DNA of 64,000 nucleotides from contig CM065809.1 of assembly GCA_033398695.1 (NCBI GenBank), positions 179,728,501 to 179,792,500 of the forward strand, in the 5' to 3' direction. This document shows, in pieces, positions 11,011-22,693 of the stretch. The notes under the pieces were generated by a model. That model searched no databases, was not told the DNA's origin, and saw only the letters and a list, made by a program, of their open reading frames with translations. This DNA comes from Orobanche coerulescens (taxonomy: Eukaryota; Streptophyta; Magnoliopsida; Lamiales; Orobanchaceae). Made by a program: the position numbers and the translations under genes. Within the stretch, counting starts at the first letter, position 1. Every line of letters starts with the position of its first letter.

Positions 11011-11226
11011 TAGGGCTGTTAGCGGTCCGAGTGAACCCGAAACCCGATCATGAACCGGACCGAAATACCCGGGACCGAAACTCACCCGGAAACTAACGAG
11101 TTCGGATTCGAGTTCTAAAAATTGAACCGGAACCGTTATCGGTCCGGACCGGATCTACCCGGCAACCTATCGGACCGGATCCGAATCTAGAGAAAACCGG
11201 TCCGAACCGGTCCGATAACAGCTCTA
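11011..11226. mobile_element. Short hAT-type MITE
   Basis: Starts TAGGGCTGTTAGCGG and ends CCGATAACAGCTCTA, mutually inverted. The interior consists of CCGGACCGG and GAACCGG phrases. The flanking octamers ATCCCACA (11003-11010) and TTCGTACA (11227-11234) agree at five of eight positions, a decayed duplication at best. Confidence 0.6.
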
Positions 11227-11468
11227 TTCGTACATGAGTACTAATTATGCCGTTTGTTGTTAATAAGGGGGCTCAATGATAGATATAAGGTCTTTTTGAC
11301 TAATTACCATATACTCTCCCCGTCCATCGAAAATTTGCCCTAGTTTTTTTATTGGGATATCCGTCAAAAAACTTGTCCTAATTATAAAAAGGAATTTTTT
11401 TTCCTTCTCAAAAATGGAACTCTTTCTCCACTAAAATCGCTTTATACCACCTTTTCTTAAAACCCGCG

Positions 11469-12447
11469 TGTTGTTACCCAAAATATTATTCGGAGGGGAT
11501 TGCTGGAATGGACGAGTAACAAACAAAATGCAAGAGCACGTTCGTTGGAAAGTAAATAACACAAGATTTGCCAGGGTTGTTAGTCCCAGGCTTGAATGCT
11601 CTCGCGAGATATTATTAATACGAATACTTTGGAGTACAAATATTAATGTTAGAGTACGGTTACAATAAGTGTAACGACCCTAGTTATCTAGCTCCTGAGT
11701 GCTGGTGATTGCCGGAAGAACCAGAGTTGATGCTCCGTGGTTCTTGTAACAAAGAAGAAATGCTGTATAGATTTCTGTGTATGATTTGACTGTTCGATCT
11801 GACTGCCAGAGAGTAGACTGCAAGAGTGCTTTTCGTCTGACTGACTGTGTAAGATTGGCTGAGCCCCCTTCCAAATACTGGAGGTCTCCTATTTATAGAA
11901 GAGGAGGTAGTTGGGATGTCCTGATCCCAAACGGACGATCGCCTTTCTGGCATGGGCGATCATCTTTAGCACATGGGTCGGTTCCTTAAAGTCCGCGGCT
12001 GCTATAGGCAGCCAGCTGAGCGAACCAATGAGAAGGAAGCACGCGTCCCGTGTCACTGTCTTGGGAGGTCCCACCTAGGATCTTTCAGCGGGTCTGTCGG
12101 TAGGTGGGGCTGTCTTTGTCACCGACAGCTGTGGGCTGGAGTCAAAGATCCTTATTCCGCGGCGCCATTTGCGGATCTGCACGTGGGTCTTCACCCCGAG
12201 GTTCGGTCTTTGAAGACTTTGACGGATGCCGATTTTACACGTGGCATAGGACGGTCGTCCTTGGTCGGGCACTGGAGTAGGTCGCTAGGTGCCGAGAGAT
12301 GATCGCCCTCGATGTCGATCGCTCAGCACTTGGACCTTGACCTGGGTCCCTCGCTTGGTCAGTCTGCCTTGGATTATTTGATGCTGACTTGGGTTGCTCG
12401 GCCTTTGATGCCGATCGCTGTCGGGGTGTATAAAACGCCGCACAACA
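11469..12447 (-). repeat. 3' LTR of the 15 kb Tat-like element
   Basis: Plus-strand ends are TGTTGTTACCCAAAAT and ACGCCGCACAACA. On the minus strand a TATA box (TATAAATA at about 11891-11898) lies between U3 and the R/U5 side. Several CGATCG-type palindromes (around 11937, 12318 and 12411) occur on the U3 side. Confidence 0.85.
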
Positions 12448-12466
12448 ATTGCCCCCCAGCTCGCTC
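12448..12466 (-). other. Polypurine tract of the Tat-like element
   Basis: Plus-strand ATTGCCCCCCAGCTCGCTC reads on the minus strand as GAGCTGGGGGGCAAT immediately before the 3' LTR, as expected for plus-strand DNA priming. The same tract occurs next to the LTR of the nested sibling at 19103. Confidence 0.75.
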
Positions 12467-12818
12467 CGATGTTGAAGACGTGGGGTGAGGTGGTTTAACT
12501 AGCGATCGCTTGAATTGGACGAGCGACTTATCTTTCCACGAGACAGTCGACCGTCTTTCGAGCGGTCTGATTTCGAATTTGGACGACCCACTCAATCGCT
12601 GGAACGGGCGGGAAGTGGAAGCGGGCTTTGAAACGTCACTGGACACGTGTCGCGCTCCTGTTAGGGGAGTTGGACGGTTTTGTCAGACCTGTCGCTCGGT
12701 GTGCCCTCGAAACGACGCATACCCGGGTTTCGAGGGTGGCATTGAATGCGACTTATCCGACGGTTGCACTTCGGCCCTCGGGATTCTTCTTATTTGCCCA
12801 GGAGCTCGTGCCTTCACC

Positions 12819-12826
12819 TATAAAAA
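12819..12826 (+). promoter_or_regulatory. TATA box of the antisense gene
   Basis: TATAAAAA lies about 160 bp upstream of the ATG at 12980. Between them is a probable leader intron: AG/GTAAGAAC near 12939 and a pyrimidine-rich acceptor ending TTCTTGAG at about 12978. This arrangement gives the plus-strand gene its own promoter, separate from the LTR. Inferred from sequence only. Confidence 0.5.
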
Positions 12827-14615
12827 GGGGTTTCGGGTATCTGGGTTCACTTTACTTGCATTTCCGTCTGAGAAGAAGATATGGCTGAAATTCTCCGAAG
12901 CTTGTGTGACGATCGTCGATCGAATCAGACCCTTTAGGTAAGAACAAAAAACCTTTTTCTTTTTCCTTTCTTCTTGAGGATGTCTGGAAGAATCCCAACT
13001 GTATATGATGCGGGTAGCTCCTCCGCCGCCACGACGCCAACTGCCCGAGATGAAATCTCCACGGAGTTTCACGTGGAGACAGCCGTCGAGGCTATCCGCG
13101 CCGGGATCAAACCCGCGGAGGTTGAGAGGAGCTTTTCAACGAGGCGGAGGCGGCCAGGTCGGCGGAGGCGGAGCGGAGGCACTCGCTAGCCGAACATGAT
13201 ATGGCCATAAAGGCGTACTGCGAGTAGAATAGTGCATTCGGCAAAGCGTTCTCAGACTTTGCCGACCTTATGGAGAAGTTGGCCGGCCCAAAACTCAAGT
13301 TTAATTTCCGCGAGTATTCGGTCGCCCATCCCTATGAGCCTGAAAGGCGGACGCGATTCCTTGCCGCGAGCCGCTCCCCGTGGACCCTCGGCCAAATCAA
13401 GAGCTCGCGCGACCAAGAGAGACTTGGCTCGGTGGAGGGTGGAGTTCCATCTCCCCTCCGACGTTTCCCTTTACGTGCCCACCGAGAATAAACGTGTCGA
13501 CCAACCACCTGAGGGTATGGTCGCCGTTAACGAGGCGATCATAGGGGCCGGACTACGGTTCCCATTGTCGTTCGCCGTGTCTTATCTGCTGACTGCTTGG
13601 AATGTGGCGCCGCTCCAGCTGACGCCTAACGCCTGGCTGCAGATCGTCTGTGCCTTTACTCTATTTGGCGGTCATCGGCTGTTCCGTCTCCCTTCGGCGC
13701 AAGAGATGAACTTCCTTTTTAAACTAAAGGCTCAGAAGGGTTCCGTTGGCGGCTACCACATTCAAGGTCGCTCGGTCCGCGTGATCCTAGGGGTTCCGAA
13801 CAAGGTCAGGGGCGACCTGTCGAAATGGTTTTGGGTCAGCGGAGCGTGAGGTCGGCCGCAAGTGATAATCTGACCGATGAGATGGAAATTCCCACCGGCT
13901 TCCGGGAGAGAAATCCGAGTAAGGATTTTGACTCTCCCTTCGTTCGGATCCATTCTGAACTGATCTGATTTTGGTCTTCTTTTTGCAGGTACCCTTGTTC
14001 CGGCGGCGGGCGATTTACCCTTTGACTTCGCGATCGTTTGGGAGCAGATACGCAGTCTTCCAGATTCCCATATCGATGCTCGACTGATCAATGACGAATC
14101 TCACTAGTTGGCTGCACGGTTGTTTCGCTACCCTCGCCATTTAAAGGTTCCAGGTACGAAACTTCTCCTGATCTTCTTTGGCATGTCGATCGTCTTGACC
14201 GGGGAGGATTACTAACTGTTGCCGCTTGTTGCCTTTTGCAGAAATTCACTTCCCTCTCTTCCCCGAGCCCCCGACTGTGATTGCCATGTCTAAACCGGGA
14301 ATCATGAGCTGCCTACGTTAGGGGAAGAAGACGAGCTGGGCTCCTGCTGCCCCGCTTTGACCGACCCCGGAGGCGAGACCTCTCCAGGAGCCGGTCGTCG
14401 AAGAACCGGAGCAACTTCGGCTCATCCACAAGAAGCGGAGGACGGTGGAGCCATCGGTCTCTGCCACTACTGACGAGCCGCTGACCTTGGTGCCTCCTCT
14501 TTCTGTGGTTCCTCTAGCGGAGGGGTCCACGCCCTCCTCGGCTTTCTTGCAGGCCATGGCGGCCGCTGATGCCGAGACCTCGCGCGGGAAACCGTACTTT
14601 GGCCGCGACCCGGAG

Positions 14616-17379
14616 TGTAACACCCCCAATCCGTTCAGGGATATTACACGTCGTAGAACCTTTCCTCAAGGATCTACCAGGCTGGTAACAACAAATGTAC
14701 AACTCGACAATGCCTTAAAGGCTAAAAAGACTCAGTAGACCGATTTGGTCTTTCAATAAAAACATACAACTCAATTACAATACATGCCCACGCAGGGGTC
14801 GAATACAACACACTCCCACACAATGGGGAAAGAATAATACAGCGGAAATAAAATACAACTAAACGAATGACATCATACGGATCCTCGTGTGATTAGTATC
14901 GTTCATCTTTCATCATCCTTCGTGCCGACCCTGTATTATGCTCCCAAACGTGAATGCAAAAACAGACATCCACCCCCCGAATACTCGGGGGTTAGCAAAA
15001 CTCCACTGTTTTGCTAGTGCAAGAACAAAGTGCAAATACGAGCCATACAATTCACGTTCCATGAATAAAAATAACCAAGAATCCTCAAAGATCCAAACGT
15101 AACGAAAAGTACTTCCCGAGGCAAGAGTTTGGGTAGAACATTCCAAAACCAAAAGATCAAAAATCAAGGGAAAACAATTTATAAAACAGTTTAAAATACC
15201 ATCGAGAGTTTTAATAGAAAACAATTTAGGATTTCCGAATCCTTCTCTGTCCAAAAATCAATAGGGGTCACAGCCCAAAGGTTTTATTTTCACAAAATAA
15301 AACCAACAAAGGTTCACATGGTTCAAAACCAACGTCACGTGCCCTCGACGGACATAAAGATCAGCAAAACATAACCACCCAAGATACGAAATCTCGGTCA
15401 CACCCAAGGTACTCGACCTGTTCAATACATCCAAAACATATACATAACACCGTGAACACATGCCACGTCATCTCACGGTTAGATCAATCACTTGTTGTCT
15501 CCTGACCACATGATCGCATGTCATGTGTCACCGTAGGTATCCCGAGGCTCTCACGGTTGGATCAATCACTTGTTGCATCCTGAACACATGATCACATGTC
15601 ATGTGTCACCGTAGACCCCGCCCATATACACACATTCACACACATAACATAGCACACAAAGGATAACCAAACAATTCACCCAAAGACAACAAACACATAG
15701 CACAACACAAGTGTCAAATCACAACACACCGAAATGAGATAATATATGTATATATAATATCAAGGCACAACAACAACACCAAGCATATCTATAAGGTTCA
15801 CATAGTCATTCACAAACCACACCATTCACAAAACACACGCGTTTTGAAAGCAAGCCTTTAACAAGGCTAAACCGAATCTTTTGAAAGTTCAATTCAAACG
15901 ACCAAACAAACACATTTAGACTATCTCTAATTATCATATCCACAAAATAAGAATTGTATGGACAAGGTACTTGCCTTGAATAATCACAACCGCGAAGAAT
16001 CGACCGAAGTAGGTTGGCATGAACCGACCACGAACTCGCCGACTCCACCGAATGGCAACCCGCGACAATAAACTACGAACGAAAACAATAACAACGAAAA
16101 TGAATTCCAAAGCACGACCCAAAGCCGCTGAATTCAAGTAACAAACGACGAAGGTTCAAGGGTTTCCCCCAAAACGGCCAAGAACACGAATTAACCCGAC
16201 AAAAACATGAAAACGGAATTTCAATCCATGGGATATGATCAATACGAATAGATAACGACAATAGAACCAACAATCTCGGATTGAAATCACCAAATCAAAA
16301 CAAACCCCAAAAATATCTCAACTAGGGTTCTGAAACCTTACCTTGATTCGGAGAAGAATAAAGGCTAGATGTTGATGAACACGAAGAAGACCCACCGGGA
16401 TGATTACTACCTTCAAGACCGACGAAAGCTCGTCCAAAATCTACCCCAAATCGCCCAAAACGCAGCAGGGAGGAGGAGAGGAAGAAATGACCCGAAATCG
16501 GTCAACCCTCAGATATATAAACCTGCGCGAAGCTAACGTACGTAAGCCATAAGCTTTAACGTACGTTAGTGATGTTACGTACGTAATGTACAAGGTATTA
16601 CGTACGTAAGAGTCAATCCAGACTCAACTGTCCGAAGACCTGAACAACGTAACGTACGTAACAAGTGCTGTGTTACGTACGTAAGAAAGGCACGGATAGC
16701 ATACGCTACCGATGAGGAATAGCGTGCGCTAACGGGGTACTCCAGTACCTACTAGACTGAATCCTGAACTAGGTAACGTACGTAACCATTGTTGTGTTAC
16801 GTACGTAAGGCGAGCGTCGATAGCATACGCTATCTATGAAGAATAGCGTGTGCTAATCATCTAGCAGTACAGAACAGCTGCCAGAGGTCAAATCCAAAAA
16901 GGATCGCGGAACGCGACGAACACGAATAACTACCGTCGAACAAGACAAGTAGTACAGTAATAAAAACACGAGCTCAAGTTTAAAACAAATACATGATCCT
17001 GACACTCCTGAGGGTAAAGCAAATAAGAACACAAGTACCCAAAACTTTGGGAAATTACAAAATGGCCCAAACGTCCAAAAAATCTCGATACGACAACGAA
17101 TAACCAAACCAAAGTTCACAACACGTCTAACAAAGTTAAACGGACTTTCGGGAAACTCAAAACAACAGTTTCGGACGAGATTCGTAAGAATCGAACTCAA
17201 GTGCGGAAAAGTCGCCAAAAAGCATGGAACTCAACGAAACGACACTGAAACGAACCCGGATGCCAAAAAGTGCAGAATTAATCATTCTCAGAATGACAAA
17301 ACGGTCACAAGTGAGTCGTCAAAACGGACTCCCACCAAAAAAAGAAAATTACCGAAAATCGAAAATTGCGGATATTACA
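14616..17379 (-). mobile_element. Solo LTR A (TGTAAT...GTTACA family)
   Basis: Perfect 5-bp duplications CGGAG (14611-14615 and 17380-17384) flank TGTAACACCCCCAATC at the left and GCGGATATTACA at the right. Orientation is minus, judged by similarity to the LTRs at 7321 and 30536. There is no internal retroelement sequence. On the minus strand a TATA-like TTATATATC lies at 16512-16520, directly downstream of a palindrome array (16533-16857). A two-copy tandem repeat (15473-15535 and 15551-15613) and a CCCCCGA-ATAC-TCGGGGG hairpin (14974-14991) lie further downstream. It sits in an exon of the antisense gene, a few codons before a donor site. Confidence 0.85.
16533..16857. repeat. Mixed palindrome array in solo LTR A
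   Basis: About eight ACGTACGT-core motifs (for example TAACGTACGTTA at about 16558) are interleaved with at least four AGCRTRCGCT-type motifs (AATAGCGTGCGCTAAC near 16720, GATAGCATACGCTATC near 16818). Two different self-complementary cores therefore share one promoter region. Confidence 0.85.
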
Positions 17380-18111
17380 CGGAGAAAGTCAAAAAGTAAG
17401 CTCGGTCGCTCGGATGAGTTTGACATTTGCGTAGGAAACATACTAACTCTTTTGCTTTTTGCGCAGGATCCGTCACTCTAATCTGAACTGCTCGCCTTTG
17501 GTGCTGGACTTCCTGACGAGCAACGTTCCTCGCGTGGCGAGTGAGGTCCCTTTTTACGTTGCTCGAGCTACTGGTTCCCTGCCTAAGGCCTGGACGACCG
17601 ATCTGGATGCGATCGCGTGCCGGCGATCTACTGATGCAATGCAGGCCACCTTCGCGCTGGCCCTCCAGACGGCGACGATGGCCGCCCAGGCCGTGAAGGA
17701 CTACGAGGGGCGGCCCTCCAACGCTCGTCTCCATATGGACCTCGAGGCCGCACGAAATAAAAATGCTGAGTTTGCCGACAGGCTTGTGGCGATGGAGAAG
17801 AGCTCCGTAGAGGCAGCCAAGCAGGCGAAGCAGGATCTTGACCGGGCGAAGGCGGCGACCGACTGGATGCGGGACCAGGTGACGGAGGCCCTCAAGTTGC
17901 ATGCGGCCGCGCAGAAAGAGGCTGACCAGCTGAAGGTGACCGTCGCTCGACTGACCAGCGAGCTGGCGTCATCGAAGGAGGAGACGGCCGCCAAAGCTGC
18001 CGAGCTCGAGGGCATGCGCCAGACGGCTGCAGAGTTGAAGGGAAAGCTGGAGGCGACTGAGGCCGATCCCTTCCTCAACGTGGAGCATGTCAGAGTTTGC
18101 CTACTACATGG

Positions 18112-19102
18112 TGTTGTTGCCCGAAATATTATCCGAAGATGAATATTGCTGGAATGGTCGAGCAACAGCAAATTGCGAGAGCACGTCCGTGGGAATGGAA
18201 AAACACAAGATTTGCCGGCTTTGTTAGGCCCGGGCTTGAATGCTCTCGCGAGATGTTATTAATACAAATATTCGTGGATACAAGTATTAATGTAGGAATG
18301 CGATTACAATGAGTGTAAAAGATCCTATTAATCTAGCTCTTGAGCGAAGCTTTGGTGTTCTTGCTCTCTGCCGATCGTCTTTCGTGCAAGAGATGCTGAG
18401 AGAGAAGAAAGAACCGAGAGATAGCTGTTGCCAAGAGTAAGAAAGCCAAGTTGTGAGTTGAACTTGTTAAGAAGCAGCCGAGAATCAGAGAGAGATTGGA
18501 CTGTTCAGCGGGAAAAATCTGGGGCCCTGTCCAAGTGCAGGCAGCCTTCTATTTATAGGGGTTGAGATGCCTTGTTTTCTGGCGGGCGATCGCCTTTCGT
18601 GCAATATAATAATGGGGCGATCGTCTTTATGTCACATGGGCTGTCTGCCTAAAGCTTGCGGCTACTGCTGGCAGCCAGCTGTGCGGTCCAATGAGGAGCT
18701 TGCACGCATCATGAGTTGCTGTCACGGGCGGTCCCACTGTACACCTTTCGGCAGGTCTGTCGGCTGGTGGAGCCGTCCTTGTCAGGGACAGCTGTTGGTG
18801 GTTAATGATCCATGAAATGCGGATCTTGTCTCGGAACTGCACGTGGGTGCTGTTTTGAGGTTCGGCTTTCGCCGACTCGACGTGCGACAGATTAGCGTGG
18901 TATGAGGCGGTCGTCATTCGGTCGGTCACCAGGGGTCGATTGCCAAGTACCGAGAGACGATCGATTTAGATGTCGATCGCTCGGCACCGGGACTTGTCCT
19001 GGGACCTTCGATCGGCCAATCTGCCTTGGCCGCTGGGCTCTGGCTCGGTCGCCCGGTCTCTGAGGCGATCGCCTGTTGAGACGTATAATTCTTGACACAA
19101 CA
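18112..19102 (-). repeat. 3' LTR of the nested sibling
   Basis: Plus-strand ends are TGTTGTTGCCCGAAAT and CTTGACACAACA; a TATA box reads TATAAATA on the minus strand near 18551-18558. CGATCG motifs recur (18587, 18617, 18975, 19066). It differs from the other LTR by scattered substitutions and by one replaced block (18655-18700). Confidence 0.9.
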
Positions 19103-19121
19103 ATTGCCCCCCAGCTTGCTC
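19103..19121 (-). other. Polypurine tract of the nested sibling
   Basis: Plus-strand ATTGCCCCCCAGCTTGCTC is the complement of a G-run (GCTGGGGGGCAAT) placed directly before the 3' LTR on the minus strand. Confidence 0.75.
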
Positions 19122-19991
19122 CGATGTCGAAGACATGGGGTGAGCTGGTTCTTGCTGGCGATCGTGTAGGATGGAGACGGGTGACCCGTTGAGCGGACTT
19201 TGGTTTCGGACTTGGGCGATCTGGTCGATCGGCTAGCTATCTTCGGTCTTGTACCTGCAATAAATAATTTTGGCTGATCCCTCGCAGAAACTTGATTGTC
19301 TCGTTGCTGAGGAACCGTGCACAGTCGCAGAGTTCGATGGACCGACTCCATGACAGTGTCTTATGCGCGAACGACATTGTCTATCTCGTGACTCATTTTA
19401 TTGTGAGGGTCCTCTGTTAGGCTGCGCCTCGCCTCGTATTTAAACGAAGGGCGTGCGGTCTTGGTCTAGAGGAGTCCTTGCACGGGGCGTCGTCGGATTA
19501 ATCAACACCACTTCCGCGGCTTGTTAGCTCTTCTTCCACCTCGGCCCGCCATGAAGATGGCGACACTCGACGGTGTACGTTGAGACGGGGGTAGTGGCAC
19601 GTCGCATTGTCCGGGTTCACCATGTTAGATGATGAACCTTGAGGGCGGGCGATCATGTCCACTGATTAGTTTTGGAGGGCCCTTAGACTACGCCGGCCTC
19701 GTATCTAAATGAAGGGCGGACGATCTTGACCCAAAGGGACCTTGCATGGCCTAAGCAGCCGGTTCCATCGACTACCAGGACCATGGCTGCACTCTTCTAC
19801 CTCGGATCGTCATGTAGATGCCGACCTTCGATGGTGTACGTTGTGCGGGGGAGGCGATATTGTGCCTTAGTCCAACATGTTATATGATGAACTGTAGGTG
19901 GCGAGCGAGTCCTCCAGTTTGGTGATGTTGCTTGATAATGGCGATCGGGCTAAAAGACTGGTGATCGTCGTTCGGCTGCCGATCGCGTTAC

Positions 19992-21218
19992 TCATAGGTT
20001 ATAAAGTAACCTTTGCCTGGCCAGAAAGTCTGCGGCTTTGGCGTGGAAGATCACGTAGGTCGGGGGGAGGTCCTTCGTAAGATGCCTGAACATAGGCGAA
20101 AGACCATGGAATCCCCCTAGGACCGAGTAGAGGGCGATCTCATCGCTTACAAGCTCGCCGTTGAGGATGATCTCGTCTACCCGGTCGATATAGTCTGCGT
20201 CGGACTCTTCTTCCTCTTGCCTGATCTGCATCATGCGATGGGGACCTTCCGGCCGAGCGACCTTGGCAGCGAAGTACGCTGTGAAGTTGTTCGCCAGCTG
20301 GTCAAAGGAATTGACGGATCGCGACAGTAATGAGATGTACCATCTGTGGGCGTCGCCCAGTGTAAGCGGGAACATTCGGCACCTGGTCACGTCTGATGCC
20401 CCACACCCGGTCATATAGATTCGAAACTTGCCCAGGTGAGTCTCGGGGTCCGACCTCCCCTCGTACAGAGGTGTTTTGGGAGGAGTGATCCTACGCTGCA
20501 CGGGGGCGAGCTCGATGTGGACCGCGAGTGGCTCGCTCAGCTCGGCGATCTTGCTATTTGTGCCTGCCCCAGGTTCTAGGAGCGCCTTCATGTCGTCGAG
20601 CTGGCGTTGCATCGCGGCCATCGCTGTAGCATGGCCGCTCGTGGTTCGGCTTACGGAGCGGGAGCCGAGGTGATCGTGTACCGATCTCCTGATTCTGCGG
20701 TTGCCGACCTCGGTTCTTCGGTGAGGAGGAGCCAGATAGTTGGTCGGCCTCCTGGGATTCGGATACGCCGAACTCCTAGTGACGGATTCGAGCTCCGTCG
20801 CCTCGTGGCTGGGGCCGGACTGCCCCGGTCGCCACGACGGGTCGCTGCTTAGGCGATCGAAAATAGAGGTGTCCCGGCTGGCGAGCGCTTCTTTTTGCAA
20901 ATGGGAGCCTCCTGGCGATCGCTCGGTCAGTAACGCCTTGAACTTCCGTTTGTTCATGCGGCGGATGACCGAGGGGGTTATAGCGGGCGGCGCGTCGAGA
21001 GCACTCCATCGCTCCTGTAGGATGGCCAAGGCCTTTTCAATATGTTCCGCGGTTTGGAACTGATCGAGCGAGAGGCTTGAGCCGTCCCTCAGGGGCGGGA
21101 TCGAGAGCCTCGGACCGCGGCGGCTACCCTCCGCCATAGGCTGTGGCTCGGACTGAGACGGGATGAGGCGTCTGGCGGATCGACCAGCGGCTTTCTTCGA
21201 CGTGGAGGCAGAAGTCAT
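19992..21218 (-). CDS. Truncated Gag of the nested Tat-like element
   Basis: A continuous 408-residue ORF with an N-terminal basic, Ser/Arg-rich region (1-190) and a retrotransposon gag domain at about 250-400. Recognisable phrases are LYEGRSDPETHLGKFRIYM, GDAHRWYISLLSRSVNSF and PEGPHRMMQIRQEEEESDAD, as in Tat-lineage Gag. It ends with LLYNL where the longer relative at 23670-25389 goes on to a Cys/His zinc-knuckle-like segment, so a deletion has removed the nucleic-acid-binding tail. It would form the capsid shell around element RNA. The start follows the primer-binding site by about 115 bp. The ORF is open but the product is probably not fully functional. Confidence 0.85.
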   Translation of the reverse strand: MTSASTSKKAAGRSARRLIPSQSEPQPMAEGSRRGPRLSIPPLRDGSSLSLDQFQTAEHIEKALAILQERWSALDAPPAITPSVIRRMNKRKFKALLTERSPGGSHLQKEALASRDTSIFDRLSSDPSWRPGQSGPSHEATELESVTRSSAYPNPRRPTNYLAPPHRRTEVGNRRIRRSVHDHLGSRSVSRTTSGHATAMAAMQRQLDDMKALLEPGAGTNSKIAELSEPLAVHIELAPVQRRITPPKTPLYEGRSDPETHLGKFRIYMTGCGASDVTRCRMFPLTLGDAHRWYISLLSRSVNSFDQLANNFTAYFAAKVARPEGPHRMMQIRQEEEESDADYIDRVDEIILNGELVSDEIALYSVLGGFHGLSPMFRHLTKDLPPTYVIFHAKAADFLARQRLLYNL

Positions 21219-21332
21219 GATTCTGAAAGCTTTCTCTGAAGAACAGTGAGTGTTTCTTCAGGTATATACCCCGGAGAACAGTGAGTGTTCTTCGAGACGG
21301 TAGGAATAAAAATGAGGGTTAAAATGCCCTCC

Positions 21333-21350
21333 CCTTCCTCTAGCGCCAAT
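21333..21350 (-). other. Primer-binding site of the nested sibling
   Basis: The minus strand reads ATTGGCGCTAGAGGAAGG directly after the 5' LTR end, a TGGCGC-type binding site common in Tat-like gypsy elements. The same site, with one or two changes, is next to the 15 kb element's 5' LTR. Confidence 0.7.
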
Positions 21351-22337
21351 TGTTGTTGCCCGAAATATTATCCGAAGATGAATATTGCTGGAATGGCCGA
21401 GCAACAGCAAATTGCGAGAGCACGTCCGTGGGAATGGAAAAACACAAGATTTGCCGGGTTTGTTAGGGCCGGGCTTGAATGCTCTCGCGAGATGTTATTA
21501 ATACAAATATTCGTGGATACAAGTATTAATGTAGGAATGCGATTACAATGAGTGTAAAAGATCCTATTAATCTAGCTCTTGAGCGAAGCTTTGGTGTTCT
21601 TGCTCTCTGCCGATCGTCTTTCGTGCAAGAGATGCTGAGAGAGAAGAAAGAACCGAGAGATAGTTGTTGCCAAGAGTAAGAAAGCCAAGTTGTGAGTTGA
21701 ACTTGTTAAGAAGCAGCCGAGAATCAGAGAGAGATTGGACTGTTCAGCGGGGAAAAATCCGGGGCCCTGTCCAAGTGCAGGCAGCCTTCTATTTATAGGG
21801 GTTGAGATGCCTTGTTTTCTAGCGGGCGATCGCCTTTCGTGCAATATAATAATGGGGTGATCGTCTTTATGTCACATGGGCTGTCTGCCTAAAGCTTGCA
21901 TCTTTGGCGGCAATGTATGCGATCGATGAGGAGCTTGCACGCGTCCTGAGTTGCTGTCACGGGCGGTCCCACTGTACACCTTTCGGCGGGTCTGTCGGCT
22001 GGTGGAGCCGTCCTTGTCAGGGACAGCTGTTGGTGGTCAATGATCCATGAAATGCGGATCTTGTCTCGGAACTGCACGTGGGTGCTGTTTTGAGGTTCGG
22101 CTTTCGCCGACTGGACGTGCGACGGATTAGCGTGGCATGAGGCGGTCGTCATTCGGTCGGTCACCAGGGGTCGATTGCCAAGTACCGAGAGACGATCGCT
22201 TTAGATGTCGATCGCTCGGCACCGGGACTTGTCCTGGGACCTTCGATCGGCCAATCTGCCTTGGCCGCTGGGCTCTAGCTCGGTCGCCCGGTCTCTGAGG
22301 CGATCGCCTGTTGAGACGTATAATTCTAGACACAACA
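21351..22337 (-). repeat. 5' LTR of the nested sibling
   Basis: Starts TGTTGTTGCCCGAAAT and ends CTAGACACAACA on the plus strand. Nearly identical to 18112-19102 apart from a block near 21897-21935 where the sequence is unrelated. Confidence 0.9.
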
Positions 22338-22687
22338 CATGGCATACGCTGATGCTATCCGCGCTGCCCAGAAGGGAGGGCTAGAGGTCGGCCCTTTGGC
22401 TGATAATTTCAAGGCTTATGCGCGACCTCTCTGCCGATCATGGGGCCGATCTGAGATGGTACCCGTTTTCGGATAACCTTGTCCACCCGAGTGCCCCATA
22501 GGGTGAGGGGGCGGTGCCCGAGGCCGACGAGGGAGCCCGCGCCAATCCAGCTGCCGGAGGCGAAGGCCAGGCTGGGGCCGCCTGATCTTGTTTTGTAATT
22601 TTGTAGCTTTCATTCTTTTTTGTATTTTGCCTTCGGGCTTCTTGTAATTTGCCTTCGGGCGACTGTACTTTATTTCTGATGAAATGA

Positions 22688-22693
22688 AATAAA
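22688..22693 (+). promoter_or_regulatory. Polyadenylation signal of the antisense gene
   Basis: AATAAA about 100 bp after the stop codon at 22583, preceded by T-rich and TTGTA-containing sequence (22590-22680) that looks like a plant far-upstream element. Confidence 0.45.

Larger units (their letters stand above)
18112..22337 (-). mobile_element. Nested gag-only sibling retrotransposon
   Basis: Perfect CATGG duplications (18107-18111 and 22338-22342) flank a 4.2 kb element whose two LTRs (18112-19102 and 21351-22337) are nearly identical, so the insertion is young relative to its host. On the minus strand it carries a primer-binding site, gag, a repeat-rich spacer and a polypurine tract. It lacks the gag C-terminus with the Cys/His knuckle, all of pol, and the antisense gene. 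It inserted into the antisense gene of a related element. Confidence 0.9.
12980..22585 (+). pseudogene. Antisense extra gene of the Tat-like element (spliced, interrupted twice)
   Basis: Codes on the strand opposite to gag. It opens with MSGRIPTVYDAGSSSA at 12980. A middle part (about 13500-13850) contains EAIIGAGLRFPLSFAVSYLL and LTPNAWLQIVCAFTLFGG, resembling the plant putative gypsy-type transposon domain (Pfam PF04195). A long coiled coil follows at about 17640-18110, and a Gly/Ala/Glu-rich end finishes at the TGA at 22583-22585. Likely introns: acceptors TTTTTGCAG at 13988, CTTTTGCAG at 14241 and TTTGCGCAG at 17466, with donors near 13850, 14153 and 17396. Frameshifts and stops are present (for example near 13140 and 13225), so it is decayed. 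It is interrupted by a solo LTR (14616-17379) and by a sibling retroelement (18112-22337). A polyadenylation signal AATAAA lies at 22688. Its biological role is unknown. Confidence 0.7.

Noticed and set aside
12374..13298. Overlapping ORFs on both strands around the 3' LTR and leader of the Tat-like element
   Set aside because: Most are shadows of the antisense gene's 5' region and LTR sequence; only the frame beginning at 12980 shows continuity with later exons.
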